This document shows, piece by piece, positions 1 to 10,944 of a stretch of 64,000 nt of DNA. A model generated the notes under the pieces. The model did not search any database and was not told the DNA's origin. It was given only the letters and a program-made list of their open reading frames with translations. This DNA is from Hypholoma sublateritium FD-334 SS-4 (taxonomy: Eukaryota; Basidiomycota; Agaricomycetes; Agaricales; Strophariaceae). The position numbers were made by a program, and so were the translations under genes. Numbering within the stretch: position 1 is the stretch's first letter; each line of letters starts with the position of its first letter. The DNA is taken from positions 111,037 to 175,036 of the forward strand of contig KN817562.1 of NCBI GenBank assembly GCA_000827495.1, in the 5' to 3' direction.

Positions 1-2
1 CG

Positions 3-1506
3 CGAAATACAATCGACCCCGTCATTGCCACTCTCGCATATCAGATAATCAAGCTCTTTCCAGAGACCAAGGAGTTTATCGTTCGCTCAATTGAATCGGA
101 TCCTTTGATCTTCGAGCAGACTTTTGCAACACAGCTGGATGTTCTCATTGTCACTCCCATCCGCCGTCTACAGGTCTCTGGAATGAATTTGACGCTATTA
201 CTTATCGTGGACGGTGTCGACGAATGCACGGACGACGCCACACAAGTGGACCTCATCCACACATTTTCCAAGCTTCTCCAGCACAGAGATCTCCCACTCA
301 TCATTCTCTTTGGTAGCCGCCTTGAAAGCCAGCTCCAGATGGCGTTCAACACATGGGACATGGGCGGTATCCTCAAGACGCTTCCTCTGGACCACAGATA
401 TCAGGCGGAGGACGACATCCAACACTTTCTTGTCGAAAGCTTCGACAACATCAAGCGGACCCATCCGCTGCGCAAGCGCCTTGCGACCGCATGGCCTGCC
501 ATGGAGCATGTGGAGCAGATCGTCGAGAAGTCGTCCGCACAATTCATATACGCCTCTGTCGTGGTCAAGTTTGTCTCTATGCCATCTTCAAATCCGTCGA
601 CGCAGCTAGACATAGTCCGCGGACTACGCCCCGCTGGACGCGCGACACCATTTACGGAGCTCGACGCACTGTACCTCCATATTTTCTCCCGCGTGGCCGA
701 CATTGCGACGGTGCTTAAAATCCTTGCATACGCCATACTTGTGTCCTTTCATTCCGTGCGAAAATTGTTGTATCTACTTGACATCACGGCAGATGATGCG
801 GTGTGTATATTAGCGCCGCTGGCATCCGTTCTGTCCTGCAACGTAGAAGCGGACCAGATTATCTTTCACCATGCGTCTCTTGCCGACTTTCTGTGGGACA
901 AGGAGAGATCACAGCAGTACTGTATCTCTGAAAAAGGCACGGATCTTTCTATGTTATGGTTCAAAAATGCGGCCTCTGGGAGATTTAAGGCCTTGTCAGA
1001 TTGTAAGTACCCTCTCCTTAATGCACCACTCATAATATACTCGATTCTTATTGGGATTTAACCAGACGAGCAAAATTTAGACTTGGATAAATTCCTTGCG
1101 TCCTCAAAAGCCTGTCCCCGTCTGCGTGCGATGATTCTGGATTATGCGCCGCTGCAAACCCCTTGGGCATATGCCAAGGAATTTTACCCAGGAGCTATCC
1201 TTGGATCGATTCGCAAATTGGTATGCACCCTTTTTGCTAAATTGGTCACCTGTCTCACTTCTTTTTCATAAGGACTTTGAAGACGATGAAGAAGTCTACC
1301 GCATACTGTCTGACCGCATGATACGCTACATGAGAACAGAGTTCCCCGATTTGCTGCCATACATCGCGATGGAGTTCACCACATTGACCCCAGAAGAGAT
1401 GCTCCAGCCAGCAGAGAAGTCCACTCCGACGAAGTCATCGATGCGGTCGAGACTCAGAAAGTGGCTCAACGGGCGTAGAAGTGTGCGTTTCAAGCACGCA
1501 CAGTAA
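3..1506 (+). CDS. NACHT NTPase, copy 1 (5' end outside window)
   Basis: This is the 3' part of a fungal NLR-like (STAND) NTPase. The frame is open from base 3; the P-loop lies upstream of the window. Visible are the Walker B stretch LLLIVDGVDEC, the sensor-like LFGSRLES and the family signature FHHASLADFLWDKERSQQYC. Likely exons are 3-1002, 1066-1220 (155 nt, as in every paralog) and 1273-1506, joined by GT-AG introns in the same places and phases as the other copies. The protein belongs to subfamily A with copies 5, 6 and 7. Its last exon ends in a basic tail (RSRLRKWLNGRRSVRFKHAQ). Family knowledge: such proteins are thought to act as intracellular non-self or innate-immunity switches. The ligand is unknown and no sensor repeat domain is present. 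Confidence 0.85.
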
Positions 1507-4470
1507 TTGTTGATGAGCCCGCGCTCACGCCAGCTAGGGCGGAAGCCGACCTGTATAGGAGGATAGCATGATATCGAGCATTGCTCATATAGAGAACGGC
1601 CACCGGTCTACACGCCAGCCACGAAATTCGACGAAGTTCATTCGGTCACATGACTTGTTCCCGCGCCCCACCGCCTCTCGAGTCTCGACGCCCATCGATA
1701 CACAGCCCCGTCGCGCGTTTCAGCTTCACAATTTGAACCTCCTGCCGCAGTATTTCTGGTTTTCAACCTCCTGAGCTCGCCATACCTCTCTGACACACCA
1801 ACGCGCAGCTTTTTTCCCTCAACATGAATATAGACACCCATATTTAGTTTGTATTTAGTACACACCTTATGCTCTCCCTCTCGACCGCCTTTTCTTGTTC
1901 ACTTTTTCTTGAAATATTTCCGGTTTCATATTTTGCGACATTCTACTTACCCAGCTTCCTCCTTCTTTACCATATGGTCATAAGATTTTTATCTACAAAT
2001 TAGAGTACACAAAGTAGGTATAAAAACTGTGTAGAATCATGTACAGAAGACAATGAAGAACAATTCATTATGCTCTAATTTCGTCATTTTACCTCTCGTA
2101 CTCGCTCTCGCACTCGTATACTTATCGTCACATACCATCGTCGCACACCAGAGTGGTTCGAAGCTGATGCCGCAGCTTACGCTCCATCGATTTCGGTTCC
2201 CAGTTGGCTAGAAGCCGTGTAGGAACACCCTCGCACCCCCACGCACTCTTCGTCAAGCTCTTGCGTATATCGTTTCGTTTTTGTTTCGTTTTTTGTTTGT
2301 TTGCTCGTCGCCGTTGTTCGCACGCAGGACGCTTGCCAGCGTATCAGCGTACACCCTTTTTCACTTCTTGGTATGGTATGACAAAACCAGTATAATAATT
2401 AGCACAGAGGTATACCTGGTATTCACGGCAGGCTCAATCGGAGGTAGAATCAAAAGCACGAACAATTATAAATACCGCATTCTGTAAATATGTAGGCGCG
2501 CGGGCGGAGCGGGAGGGTCGGGTATGAGGGGCGTGATACGAGGCAGGGCAGGCGGGCCCGCGGACACCGGAGAGAAGGCGCGCGTGCGGAAATCCGACCT
2601 GAAAAGACATAGCGCATCGCTAGCGACGCGTGTCTCGTTGGCGGAACGCCCGCGCGTAGGCGGCGGTGCGTTGTACGGTACGCATAGGCGAGCCAGCGCG
2701 CGACTTTCTTCATCGGCGTCCTTCCCCCCATCTAGCGCCTATCGTCGTCCAGCAGGCGGCGCAGTTTGCGGGTGGTACGAATGCGCTGCAGGCAGAAGAC
2801 GCGATGCGTGACGTTACAGGGAACCGCGGTGCGCTGCAGAATGGGGCCTATTGCACCGCGCACGCAACCTACGCGACGCATCCGAGCGACCAAATCGTGC
2901 AAACGCCGCACGGCTGCAGAATACGCCAAGATCAAGCAAGTGCAACGGACAGATGGCGGACAGCGGCGCACACGAGCCGCAAGGCGGCGGCGAATAGACA
3001 ACTGCGGCGCAGGCGGAAGCCCAGAGCCGAATCAAATGGCGAGGAGAACGCGGCGTATTATCGGTCGGGGAGCCAAAGTATGCGCCTATCGACGTCCAGC
3101 GAAGATGGGGGATAGTTGATAGGCGGAAGGTGCGATGCGCGCCGTTTCGGGGGAACATAGAATGCTTCGAAATGGAGACACCTCTAGGACGAATGCTCCG
3201 CATCGTTGGGTGAAAGCGACCCCGTGCGGCAGACTGGGTTGCAAAATTGTCGCGTCATAGGAGAGATATCGCATTGAAAAGTGGTCTACGTACCATCCAG
3301 CGCGGGCGTACTGAAATTGGTACCCATTTCTGGCTACCGACGGGATACGAACGTCGTGCAGGCGCAGCTGGACGCAGTTGAGGGCAAGCGATAGCGTGTG
3401 ACTGACCTGCGGTGCGCGAAGGATGCGAGGGTGGGCTTAGCCATGCGAAGGCTGAAGAACGCACGGACCAGGTCTGTGTCACAGTAATGTCAGCTGTGCG
3501 ATTCGCGGTGATGAGGGAGTGCCTCGCAGAGAAAGGAGACCTGCGGGTAGCGCGACGCGACATTATCACGGTAATATCGATACGGCAAGCGGTAGAATTG
3601 GAGCGCGACTTACCCACATGGATTCTGAGGAGCGCTAGAGGAGCTTGACGCGTCGCGGGCGAGTAGACCGAGGACGCGCGACAGCGGAAAGTGGCACATG
3701 GCCGGCTGTGCAGAGCGGAAGCGCTGTCGAAGGCATACAGGGAGGCGAAGCGGATGGGGACGACTGGGCCAAAACGCTGGTGAATGTTGCGTGAACGTAG
3801 AAGACAAGTTCAAGTACACGTAATCTGTCCTGACGACAGCATATTCCGGCCCGTGCACCCCTCGCGAAGCGCCGCTCACGCATCATATTCAACAAGTATT
3901 GCAGAACGCTGGTACTCAGTACTCAGTACTCAGCGCTCAGCGTTTCCGGAGCGTGGACCGATAGACTATACACCTCGCGCATGAAAAAACACAGCATCCC
4001 CACGGGCGCTCTCAACACCAAACCACCGCCGAACGCACGCGTGCACACCCATCTGAGATGGATGAGTGGGTGGGGAAGAAGCGGGCGGGGAACACCGCGA
4101 AAGCACTGGGGACGCACGTCGACGCATTGGCGCCTGAAGCCGGTATATGTACATGCACTGCCCGCGCAGCGCCCCCTTGTATGCGTCTGGGCACGCGTCG
4201 CGAGAGTTGCACGAGGACCGCGTGGGGTGGTCCATCGCCAGATTGTGGGCCGCACGGTGGCCTATGATTATCCTTCTCCCGGTGGCCCTGCGCGCGCCGC
4301 GCTACTCACACGTGGTCGCTCAGTGCACCGACGAGCGGTGGATAGTGTATTGCATTGGTAACCTGTCGCTGAAGTTCCAAAGGCCCACGTCAACGTCATT
4401 TAAATTACGATGAAATAATACGAAATAAGATAGTTCTATAGCAAGTAATTCGGAATCGTAGCGCTCCTGG
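1507..4470. other. intergenic, AT-rich then GC/CpG-rich, no convincing gene
   Basis: Positions 1507-2480 are AT-rich and contain no supported gene. From about 2480 the base composition changes sharply to a GC- and CpG-rich stretch up to about 4330. That stretch is full of overlapping frames with no recognisable protein and no consistent splice pattern, so I treat it as non-coding or decayed repeat DNA. A short ACTCAGT repeat lies near 3909-3940. Confidence 0.55.
3741..3880 (+). repeat. direct repeat, unit 1 (partner at 8458-8585)
   Basis: This stretch resembles 8458-8585 in the same orientation. Both start with GGAGGYGAAGC, share a middle part around CACGTAATC and end in CCGGCCCGTGCACCCC followed by CGCGAAGCGC. 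The two units lie on either side of NACHT copy 2 (4471-6613). I infer an old dispersed repeat or segmental duplication. Confidence 0.6.
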
Positions 4471-6613
4471 TTATTTCTTGGTGTGAGAACCGCCCAATTT
4501 GCCGAACCACGTTTTTGGTGCCCATACCCTCTTGTTCGGGGGAGACGTGTGCGCCAAGAGCGATCCATGCGAAGGCGTTGGAATCGCGTCTACGGTACCA
4601 CGAGAATCTACAGTTGGAGAGATCTTAACAATGGGCTGGCGCGCGTTGTCGAATTGGGGTGAGGTCGAGGCCTGTGGTACCTCGTACTCTACAGATGCAG
4701 AGTCCGTATCGGCGGGCGCGTCTGGTCCTGGTAAAAGGACTGCTTCTTCCTCAGCAGCCAACTGCGCCAGAATTCCAGACACGTCATGCTTTTCTTCGAG
4801 GTATTCCAGCTTCATGGGAAATTCCTTCCTGACGTAGCGTACGATAGTATTTAATAGACTGCTGTAGAGCTTCCCGCCGTCGCGCAGGTCCTATTTAATG
4901 ATGCAGGTCTGTTCAGCCCTCCGTAAAGATAGTCGCACTTACCATATCGTGAATTACCTTTAAAAGGGATTTTGGAAAATAACCCCGGCTATATGCTGAG
5001 TGGTTCTGTGATGGCGCGTATGCAACCAGGCTGGCGTACAGCTCATCAGTGATTTCAGCATGCTGCAGCAAGTCAATGATGTCCTCGTTTTGCTCCTCTA
5101 TCATCCAGCAAAATCAGTTAATAGCATTCGAAGTGTGGTACCTGCTAACCATATGAGAGATCTCTGAAACGCCCGGCCTCTGCTGCCTGGAACCAACGGA
5201 TGCATAAGGGAGTAGCAAACCGGTTGATGCAATACTCTCCGGACCGCCCTTGATCACAGAGGAAGTCCGGAAGGGAGGCATGTCGAAAGGTGATCCCATT
5301 TGTATCCAGATCACAGAGGAAGACAGATGTCAGTGGTGCAGAGATACTCTGAGCATCGGCATCCCCAAATTCAAAAAAATGCAGGGTAATGCCGATGTTG
5401 CCTGTGTCCCCGAAGATCAAGTATGCTAAGAATTCGAGAGTCGTAGAGATACCGTCCACCTGGGAGAATACATAGCTGTACAATGCATCGAGTTGAGCAA
5501 ACGGCGTCAGCCTTCCAGATGGACGTAGCCCCCGGATGATCTCCAGTTGACTGGCCGGATGTGCTAAGGGGGCAGACAGGAAATTGATCACCACAGAGGC
5601 GTAAATAAATTGACCCGACGATTTCACGACGATTTCCTGAACATGTTCGGGCAAGGGCCAATCGGTACCGAGACGTTTCCCGAATGGATGTGTCTGCTTT
5701 ATCTCGTCGAAGCTGTCGTTCAGGAAGCGTAGAATGTCTTTTTCAGGCTGGTAGTTGTCGTCCAGCGGGAGCTGGGTCAGATTTCCAGCCATATCGCGGG
5801 AGTTGAATGCCATCAGAAGCTGGTTCTCGCGACGGCTGCCAAAGAGAACTATGAATGGCAGATTTTTGGTGCGTAGGAGCTTCGCTAAAGTGCGTATGAG
5901 ATTCATCTGCGTGCTTTCCCCGTCGCATTCGTCCACACCGTCGATGATCAGAAGAAGCTTCAAAGCGGGGTAGGATGCTTGAAGAAGACGAAGTGGACGC
6001 ACGATAAGCATGTCGAGCTGCGCTTCGAACGTCTGCTGGAATATCAAGGGATTTGATTCAATAGCCTCAACAATGTGATTCTTCGTCTCCGGAAGTAGTT
6101 GTATGATCTGGTATGCGAGCGTGACGACTAGAGGATCGATCCTGTTTCGTGAGCTGTCGGTGCGGAAAAAGAAGAAGCTGGCAACCAAAATTCCATGTAG
6201 GATGCACCTCTCCGCTATGGATTGACAGATCGCGGACTTTCCAGCCCCAGCTGCGCCATTAAGCCACGCAATCCAAGTCTCACGAGGCACGGTCCCCACA
6301 ATCCAATCGAAAATCTCGTCAAGAACAGCCTCGCGCGTGTGTTCGTGGCATCGCGGTGGGTCGAAGCGCTCCTTCGAGTTGTGAAAGGCCGCCGTGGCGA
6401 CATGTTCCTGGAGTATCTGGAAGCCATTCTTTTGAGCTGAAAGATTCGGTGGTCAGCGCTCTGTATGCGCCGTCATCAACTGCGCCTACTTATAGAGTGG
6501 TTGATGTTCGTGAAATTCCCTCCAGTTATCATGGTGTGGCGTGCATTGGTGAAGAATTCACCAGCATGTTGTGAGACGTCCGGTTGGCGAGTGGGCTGGG
6601 AGAATACTGGCAT
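4471..6613 (-). CDS. NACHT NTPase, copy 2 (chimeric first exon)
   Basis: This is a complete NLR-like NTPase. Exons on the minus strand are 6613-6490, 6436-5150, 5097-4943 and 4890-4471, giving 661 aa. The start is set by comparison: MPVFSQPTRQP matches MPTFSRPARQP of copy 7. Exon 1 carries the motif EFFTNARHTMITGGNF. Exon 2 begins with KNGFQILQEHV and carries DPPRCH, the Walker A GAAGAGKS and the Walker B LLLIIDGVDEC, then FRHASLPDFLCDQGRS. Exon 3 is 155 nt and exon 4 is 420 nt, ending KTWFGKLGGSHTKK. The body and tail are closest to copy 4 (subfamily B), but exon 1 is of the subfamily A kind, which suggests recombination in intron 1. There is no C-terminal sensor repeat. A role as an immune-type switch is inferred from the family. 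Confidence 0.88.
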
Positions 6614-9299
6614 GGAAATGAGGAAGACAGGCGGTGGATTTGGCGTCGTCGATGATGGCGATTCACCGCCCACTTCTGCACGTGTAATCCGTGTGTGTCG
6701 GTCTACCGTTTCCGTAACAATACTAAAGGGTTCTTTGTAAAGACGACTCGCTTATTTTTAACTGAGTGCTGATCAAGGGACACACTGCAGCGTCTCTGAA
6801 CTGAACAGGTCGTTGCCAAATATGAAATATGAAATATATGCGCAGGTGGATTTGTCGTTTCAATTTTTAGAGCCCAGCAGTATACGCTGGGCTGCGTGCG
6901 GCAAGCCCGAGTATCGCGAGCACTGCGTTGCGGCTGTGCGTTTGCCCACGACCTGTCAGAAAGCAGAACAAGGAAAAACAATAGCACGCCCACATGCGTC
7001 CTAAAGCAGCCAACGACGATCCAAGATGTAATTCGCGCCGCGTCTTATATTCGTCTAAGAGCACCGCCGACGAGCGCACGCATGCGCATCCATCATTATC
7101 ACGCAGAAAGGGAGATTGGGACAAGGGAACTGGGCACGTTGCGCAGCTAGCACGGCATGAGCGTCGCGCCTTACATCTCCGCACACATAGAGGAATCCGC
7201 TTGTACTTTTAGAGCGTAGCTTCGTGGTAGCTGCAGAGGCAGATTGGTTTTCCTCTCGTCATGCCGTCATGCGTGCGGTGGGCCCGCAGAAGATGAGCCA
7301 GACGTACAATTCCAAAGCATCCTACGGGGAGCGGCGCACATGGCCCGAGACACGAGGCGCCACGAAGTGTTGTCCCGCCGCCGCCGTGCAGCGCGCGGCG
7401 TATAACGATATCTCCGTTGGATATTGCACTGCAGTGTGGACCACAGAAAGGGCGGGACCCGTGCGAAGACGCGAGACACGACAAGACGATACCAGGTATA
7501 GCGCGCCCGTTGCGCCGTCTTGTAGCACCGGACACGACGGGACCGCGTGCGCCTAAGGCACCGTGCGGCGCAGCGCAAGGACGCGCGGAGGTGGTAGACG
7601 AGCCGCGTCGAGCCGTGCGGCGCGGTTTTTGGTGTACGGGAGTGATCAAGGTGCCCGCGCGTATAGAGCGCACCGCGCGCGACGAGAATTTTGGAGAGGA
7701 AACACCGCAGAGCATATACCACGCGTCCCTACGCATATCATTCCGTGTAGTCCCTCACGCTGGCCGGGCTGTAGGTATTATTCTCCGCGAATGGGTCTCA
7801 GCAGCATGTCGAAATAAAGATTGCGACCGGAATGGGGAGCGAGGCGAGAGCGTCGTGTTTATAGCACAGCTTTACCGTGCGGCGCGCAGCGGGGCAAGTG
7901 AGTTGTGGCGGTCGGATTGAGATCACGCTGAGGCGCTGAAGCGCGAGTGAGAATCGAGGATAAGCGGAGGTAGCCACGCAACACGGGGACACCTGGATCA
8001 GGTCGGAAAGCAACGCGGAACAGTAGTGTCGAGGCAGGAGGCAGTGTACGATATTCGAAAAATGGGCGGGCGGCCATGCACGGAGCGAGGCAAGTAGTGC
8101 GAGAGTTGGGGTGAGCCAGGGAGGAGGGGCAGAAGGATAGGAAAGGTCTGGAAGCGATTGCTTGTGTATGGTCACGAGAGGAACACCCGCGCGGGGGTAA
8201 CCGGGAGAGGATTCTACGGCGCTATTCGCAGAGCGCGGCGTGGAAAAGTAGAGCGGTCCAGTCGCGGCGCGCTCAGTTATCGCGCATCGCGAATATGTTC
8301 CAAGGGCGTTCAATACGAGGGTGCGCGCGGGATCTGTGTTCCAGTAGCTATGTGCGAATCTCAGCGATAGGCGGTCAGCTATACATGAAGAGACGCCAGC
8401 AGGTCAGATGCGATATCGATGCGGAGATAGTGGGCCGACGCGTGAAGGGAGGTGAAGCAGACGGGGTCAACTTGGCCAAGACACCTGCAGTGCAAGTGCG
8501 CTGGCAGGCCACGTAATCAGTTCTGATGACGTCATACTCACCGGCCCGTGCACCCCCGCGAAGCGCTCATAGCCCGCGCTGACGCACTCGGCTGTAGATT
8601 TCACTGAGAATGATGTATTGGGCGCTCAAATTATACTGTACATAAGCTCGCTGTCCTTAACACCACATATTGCCCTAGTCGCGGCCCAAACCAAATCTAA
8701 AAGTTCCCCTCCACAGAGCCGGATCACAAGTGAAGACACGAGGATGCAGTAGTCGACGCCCGACCGGATCGGACGAAGGTACGCAGACGGAAAATCTGGC
8801 GCGCAATCTCGGAGGGTACACAATGCGCTGCGATACAGGGATAGCGATAACGAGCGCGCGGGGCAGAGCAGATGTCGCATCGAAGGAGATATATATATCA
8901 TTGAGAAACACGACGCATCTATATACCGCTGAGCGCCGACGAAGCATACCCCGAGGAAGGAGCGAACGCACGAGGATAGACGACGTCAATCCGCCCACGC
9001 GGTACGTGCGATGATATTTGTCCGCGCTGAGCTGACCGGATGCACAGCGCCAGCACGCCATCATCGGCGCGCATACGGCGGGACGAGGCGGAACGAGACG
9101 GGCGGCGCGTCTTCTCTTCGTTCAACACCAGCGCTGACGAACACTTCCATCGTTATCGAGCATAAAACAGGGGCAGGCGCCGCGTGAACTTCGTGGGAGC
9201 TATACATCGCAAGCGTACAGAAGCTAAGTATCGCTGTGGTCCTAAGTGCGCGGCGCAGCTGGACATTTCTGGGTATGAGTACGAAGACCCTACACCCAG
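6614..9299. other. intergenic, GC/CpG-rich block at about 6.9-9.1 kb
   Basis: I see no supported gene. Most of 6.9-9.1 kb is GC- and CpG-rich with overlapping meaningless frames on both strands, much like 2.5-4.3 kb. The stretch contains the second unit of a direct repeat (8458-8585). Confidence 0.5.
8458..8585 (+). repeat. direct repeat, unit 2 (partner at 3741-3880)
   Basis: This is the second unit of the repeat described at 3741-3880, in the same orientation. The best conserved part is CCGGCCCGTGCACCCCCGCG followed by AAGCGC. Together the two units bracket NACHT copy 2. Confidence 0.6.
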
Positions 9300-9545
9300 A
9301 GCCTCTCGACGGCGCAGGCTCCTCAGTGTATCAACGGGACGTATTTGGCGCTCAGGAGCTTTGACATAGTGCGTATGAGATTCACTGGCATCTGCGTGCT
9401 TTCCTCTTGGCTTTCCCCGTAGCATTCGTCCACACCATCAATTATCAGAAGAAGCTCCAGAGCCGGGTCGGATACTTGGAGCAGAAAAAGCGGGCGCACA
9501 TTTAACATATCAAGCTACGCTTCAAATGTTTGCTAGAATAAAGAC
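9300..9545 (-). pseudogene. NACHT NTPase relic, copy 3
   Basis: Read on the minus strand, this gives a piece of a subfamily B NACHT domain around Walker B: QTFEA, then LDMLNVRPLFLLQVSDPA, then LELLLIIDGVDEC and LIRTMSKLLS. It aligns with 'QTFEAQLDMLIVRPL' and what follows in copies 2 and 4. Two in-frame stops lie in the first ten codons (TAG before QTF and TAG after EA). A short insertion follows the Walker B motif, and similarity fades below about 9330. No P-loop, first exon or tail is left. It is a clear relic and shows that the cluster has lost members. Confidence 0.85.
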
Positions 9546-10470
9546 ACATGTAGGACAAAGATGCCGCGAATTTAAGTGTTCAAAGGGAAGGGAGATCTAT
9601 CACGGGACTTATAACCTATAAATACCATTCGCTTAGTGTCCAGTTCCCTCCCTTTCATCTGTCCATCACCACCTCCACCAACAGGAGATAATTTCCTAAC
9701 CACTATAGGCACTGACAACGTTGCTGTCGCAAAAATAGGTGCGAGACACAATTTTACGTCTTACAACGACTAAAAGTTGATCAATTAAGGAACAATGCAC
9801 AACCAAACTCTGCAGTATTCGCCTGGGGTGACAAACGCTCCGCGCATGAGAACAGTAGCGCTCCCAGAGCAGCTCAAAGAGGACGAAATATACGTAGCCA
9901 TGTCCATGCGCGCCAGCGCGCCAATTCGCGAAGGAACGGCCCTCGGCCTGAGCAATACGCTCACCAAGAGTACGGAGCCCGGGGTGGCACATCAATGAAC
10001 CCATCAGCAATACCCCAATCGCAAAACCGACCCCAGCCAACTGCGTTTGATCCTTCTCCGACCTCCCCGATGTTCATTAGACACGGGTCCGGCTTCCATT
10101 ATCCGTTAGGCATCTCCCTCCGTGGCTCTTTCGGTCCGGGGCTCAGCGCTAGATAGCTGCGGACGATATCCCCACGTCTCCGTCTCAGCGTGTGTTATCT
10201 ATATTTATCCCATCTCCACCCCTCCAGTTACGATCTGAGCGCCCAAGTTTCTCGCTACCGCCCAACACTCCTACGAATCCCCTCACTACGTACCTTATAA
10301 TGTAAATATACACTCCCCGTTCACAACGAATTTTCGAACCATTGTTGCTTTTTCACGCCTCAGTGAGATGGTTTCCTTACAAACAAAGACGCATTGTGAT
10401 ATAACGTTGACAGTGCATATGTTGACGCTAGACTACAGATACGGGTGCTTTACATCATTCAAGGAAGGTT
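9546..10470. other. intergenic with a promoter-like stretch
   Basis: No supported gene. A TATA-like ACCTATAAATACC near 9617 is followed by a pyrimidine-rich CCCTCCCTTTCATCTGTCCA stretch. A similar arrangement (CTATATATAAAC, then CCCCTTTCATTTGTCCA) occurs near 11611-11665, so these may be related core promoters or repeats. A minus-strand frame at 9696-10040 has one hydrophobic stretch but no recognisable family. Confidence 0.35.
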
Positions 10471-10944
10471 CTACGAGGTGAAAGGAGTGCATGCTATATC
10501 CGAGGCGATGGGGATGCAGCTAATAAAATGGTAGATGTCATGAACAGTATCTATCTGAACGCCGCGAAGGCCACTTACATGCCTTCCGGCGCGATCACAG
10601 TGCCAGATCCGGTCAACAGGGTGACGGCGCAGCAGTGGGAGCCAGTAGGACCTGTCCATTGGGCGCTGAGTAGACCATAGCATAACAGGGAGCCAAGACG
10701 TACAAGGGTCCTCCTAATTATTGTTTTAAGAAAGGTCAGTTTTTTTGTTAACGTTACCAAACTTAGCAGGACGAGCTCTAGTCAAATATTAGACGTACAA
10801 GAGTGCCTGTCGCTGTTGTGAGTGGCTTGGAGGGCATGATCAAAGAGTTTTCTTACATGATGAATCTCGCGCAATGAGACTGGGCGTCCCAATGACTTGT
10901 ATAGCCGAGGCCAAAGACACGATGAAAAATACGAAAAGTTTCAT
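10471..10944 (-). CDS. putative small secreted Cys-rich protein
   Basis: The minus-strand start at 10944 opens a typical signal peptide (MKLFVFFIVSLASAIQVIG). Exon 1 (10944-10857) ends at a GTAAGA donor. Further down are an exon at about 10713-10579 and a last exon at 10519-10471, joined by a GTAAGT...TTAG intron. They encode a Cys-bearing segment with SHCCAVTLLTGSG and a C-terminus ICIPIASDIACTPFTS. The frames join only if a microexon of about 13 nt near 10780 is used, so the middle of the model is uncertain. I do not recognise the family. The short length, signal peptide and paired cysteines suggest a small secreted protein. Confidence 0.5.

Noticed and set aside
2480..4330. Many long open frames on both strands as possible genes
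   Set aside because: They overlap each other in all frames, follow from high GC content, and none has a recognisable domain or splice structure.
9696..10040. Possible membrane protein or pheromone-type gene
   Set aside because: One hydrophobic stretch only, no CaaX end, no splice support and no family recognised.
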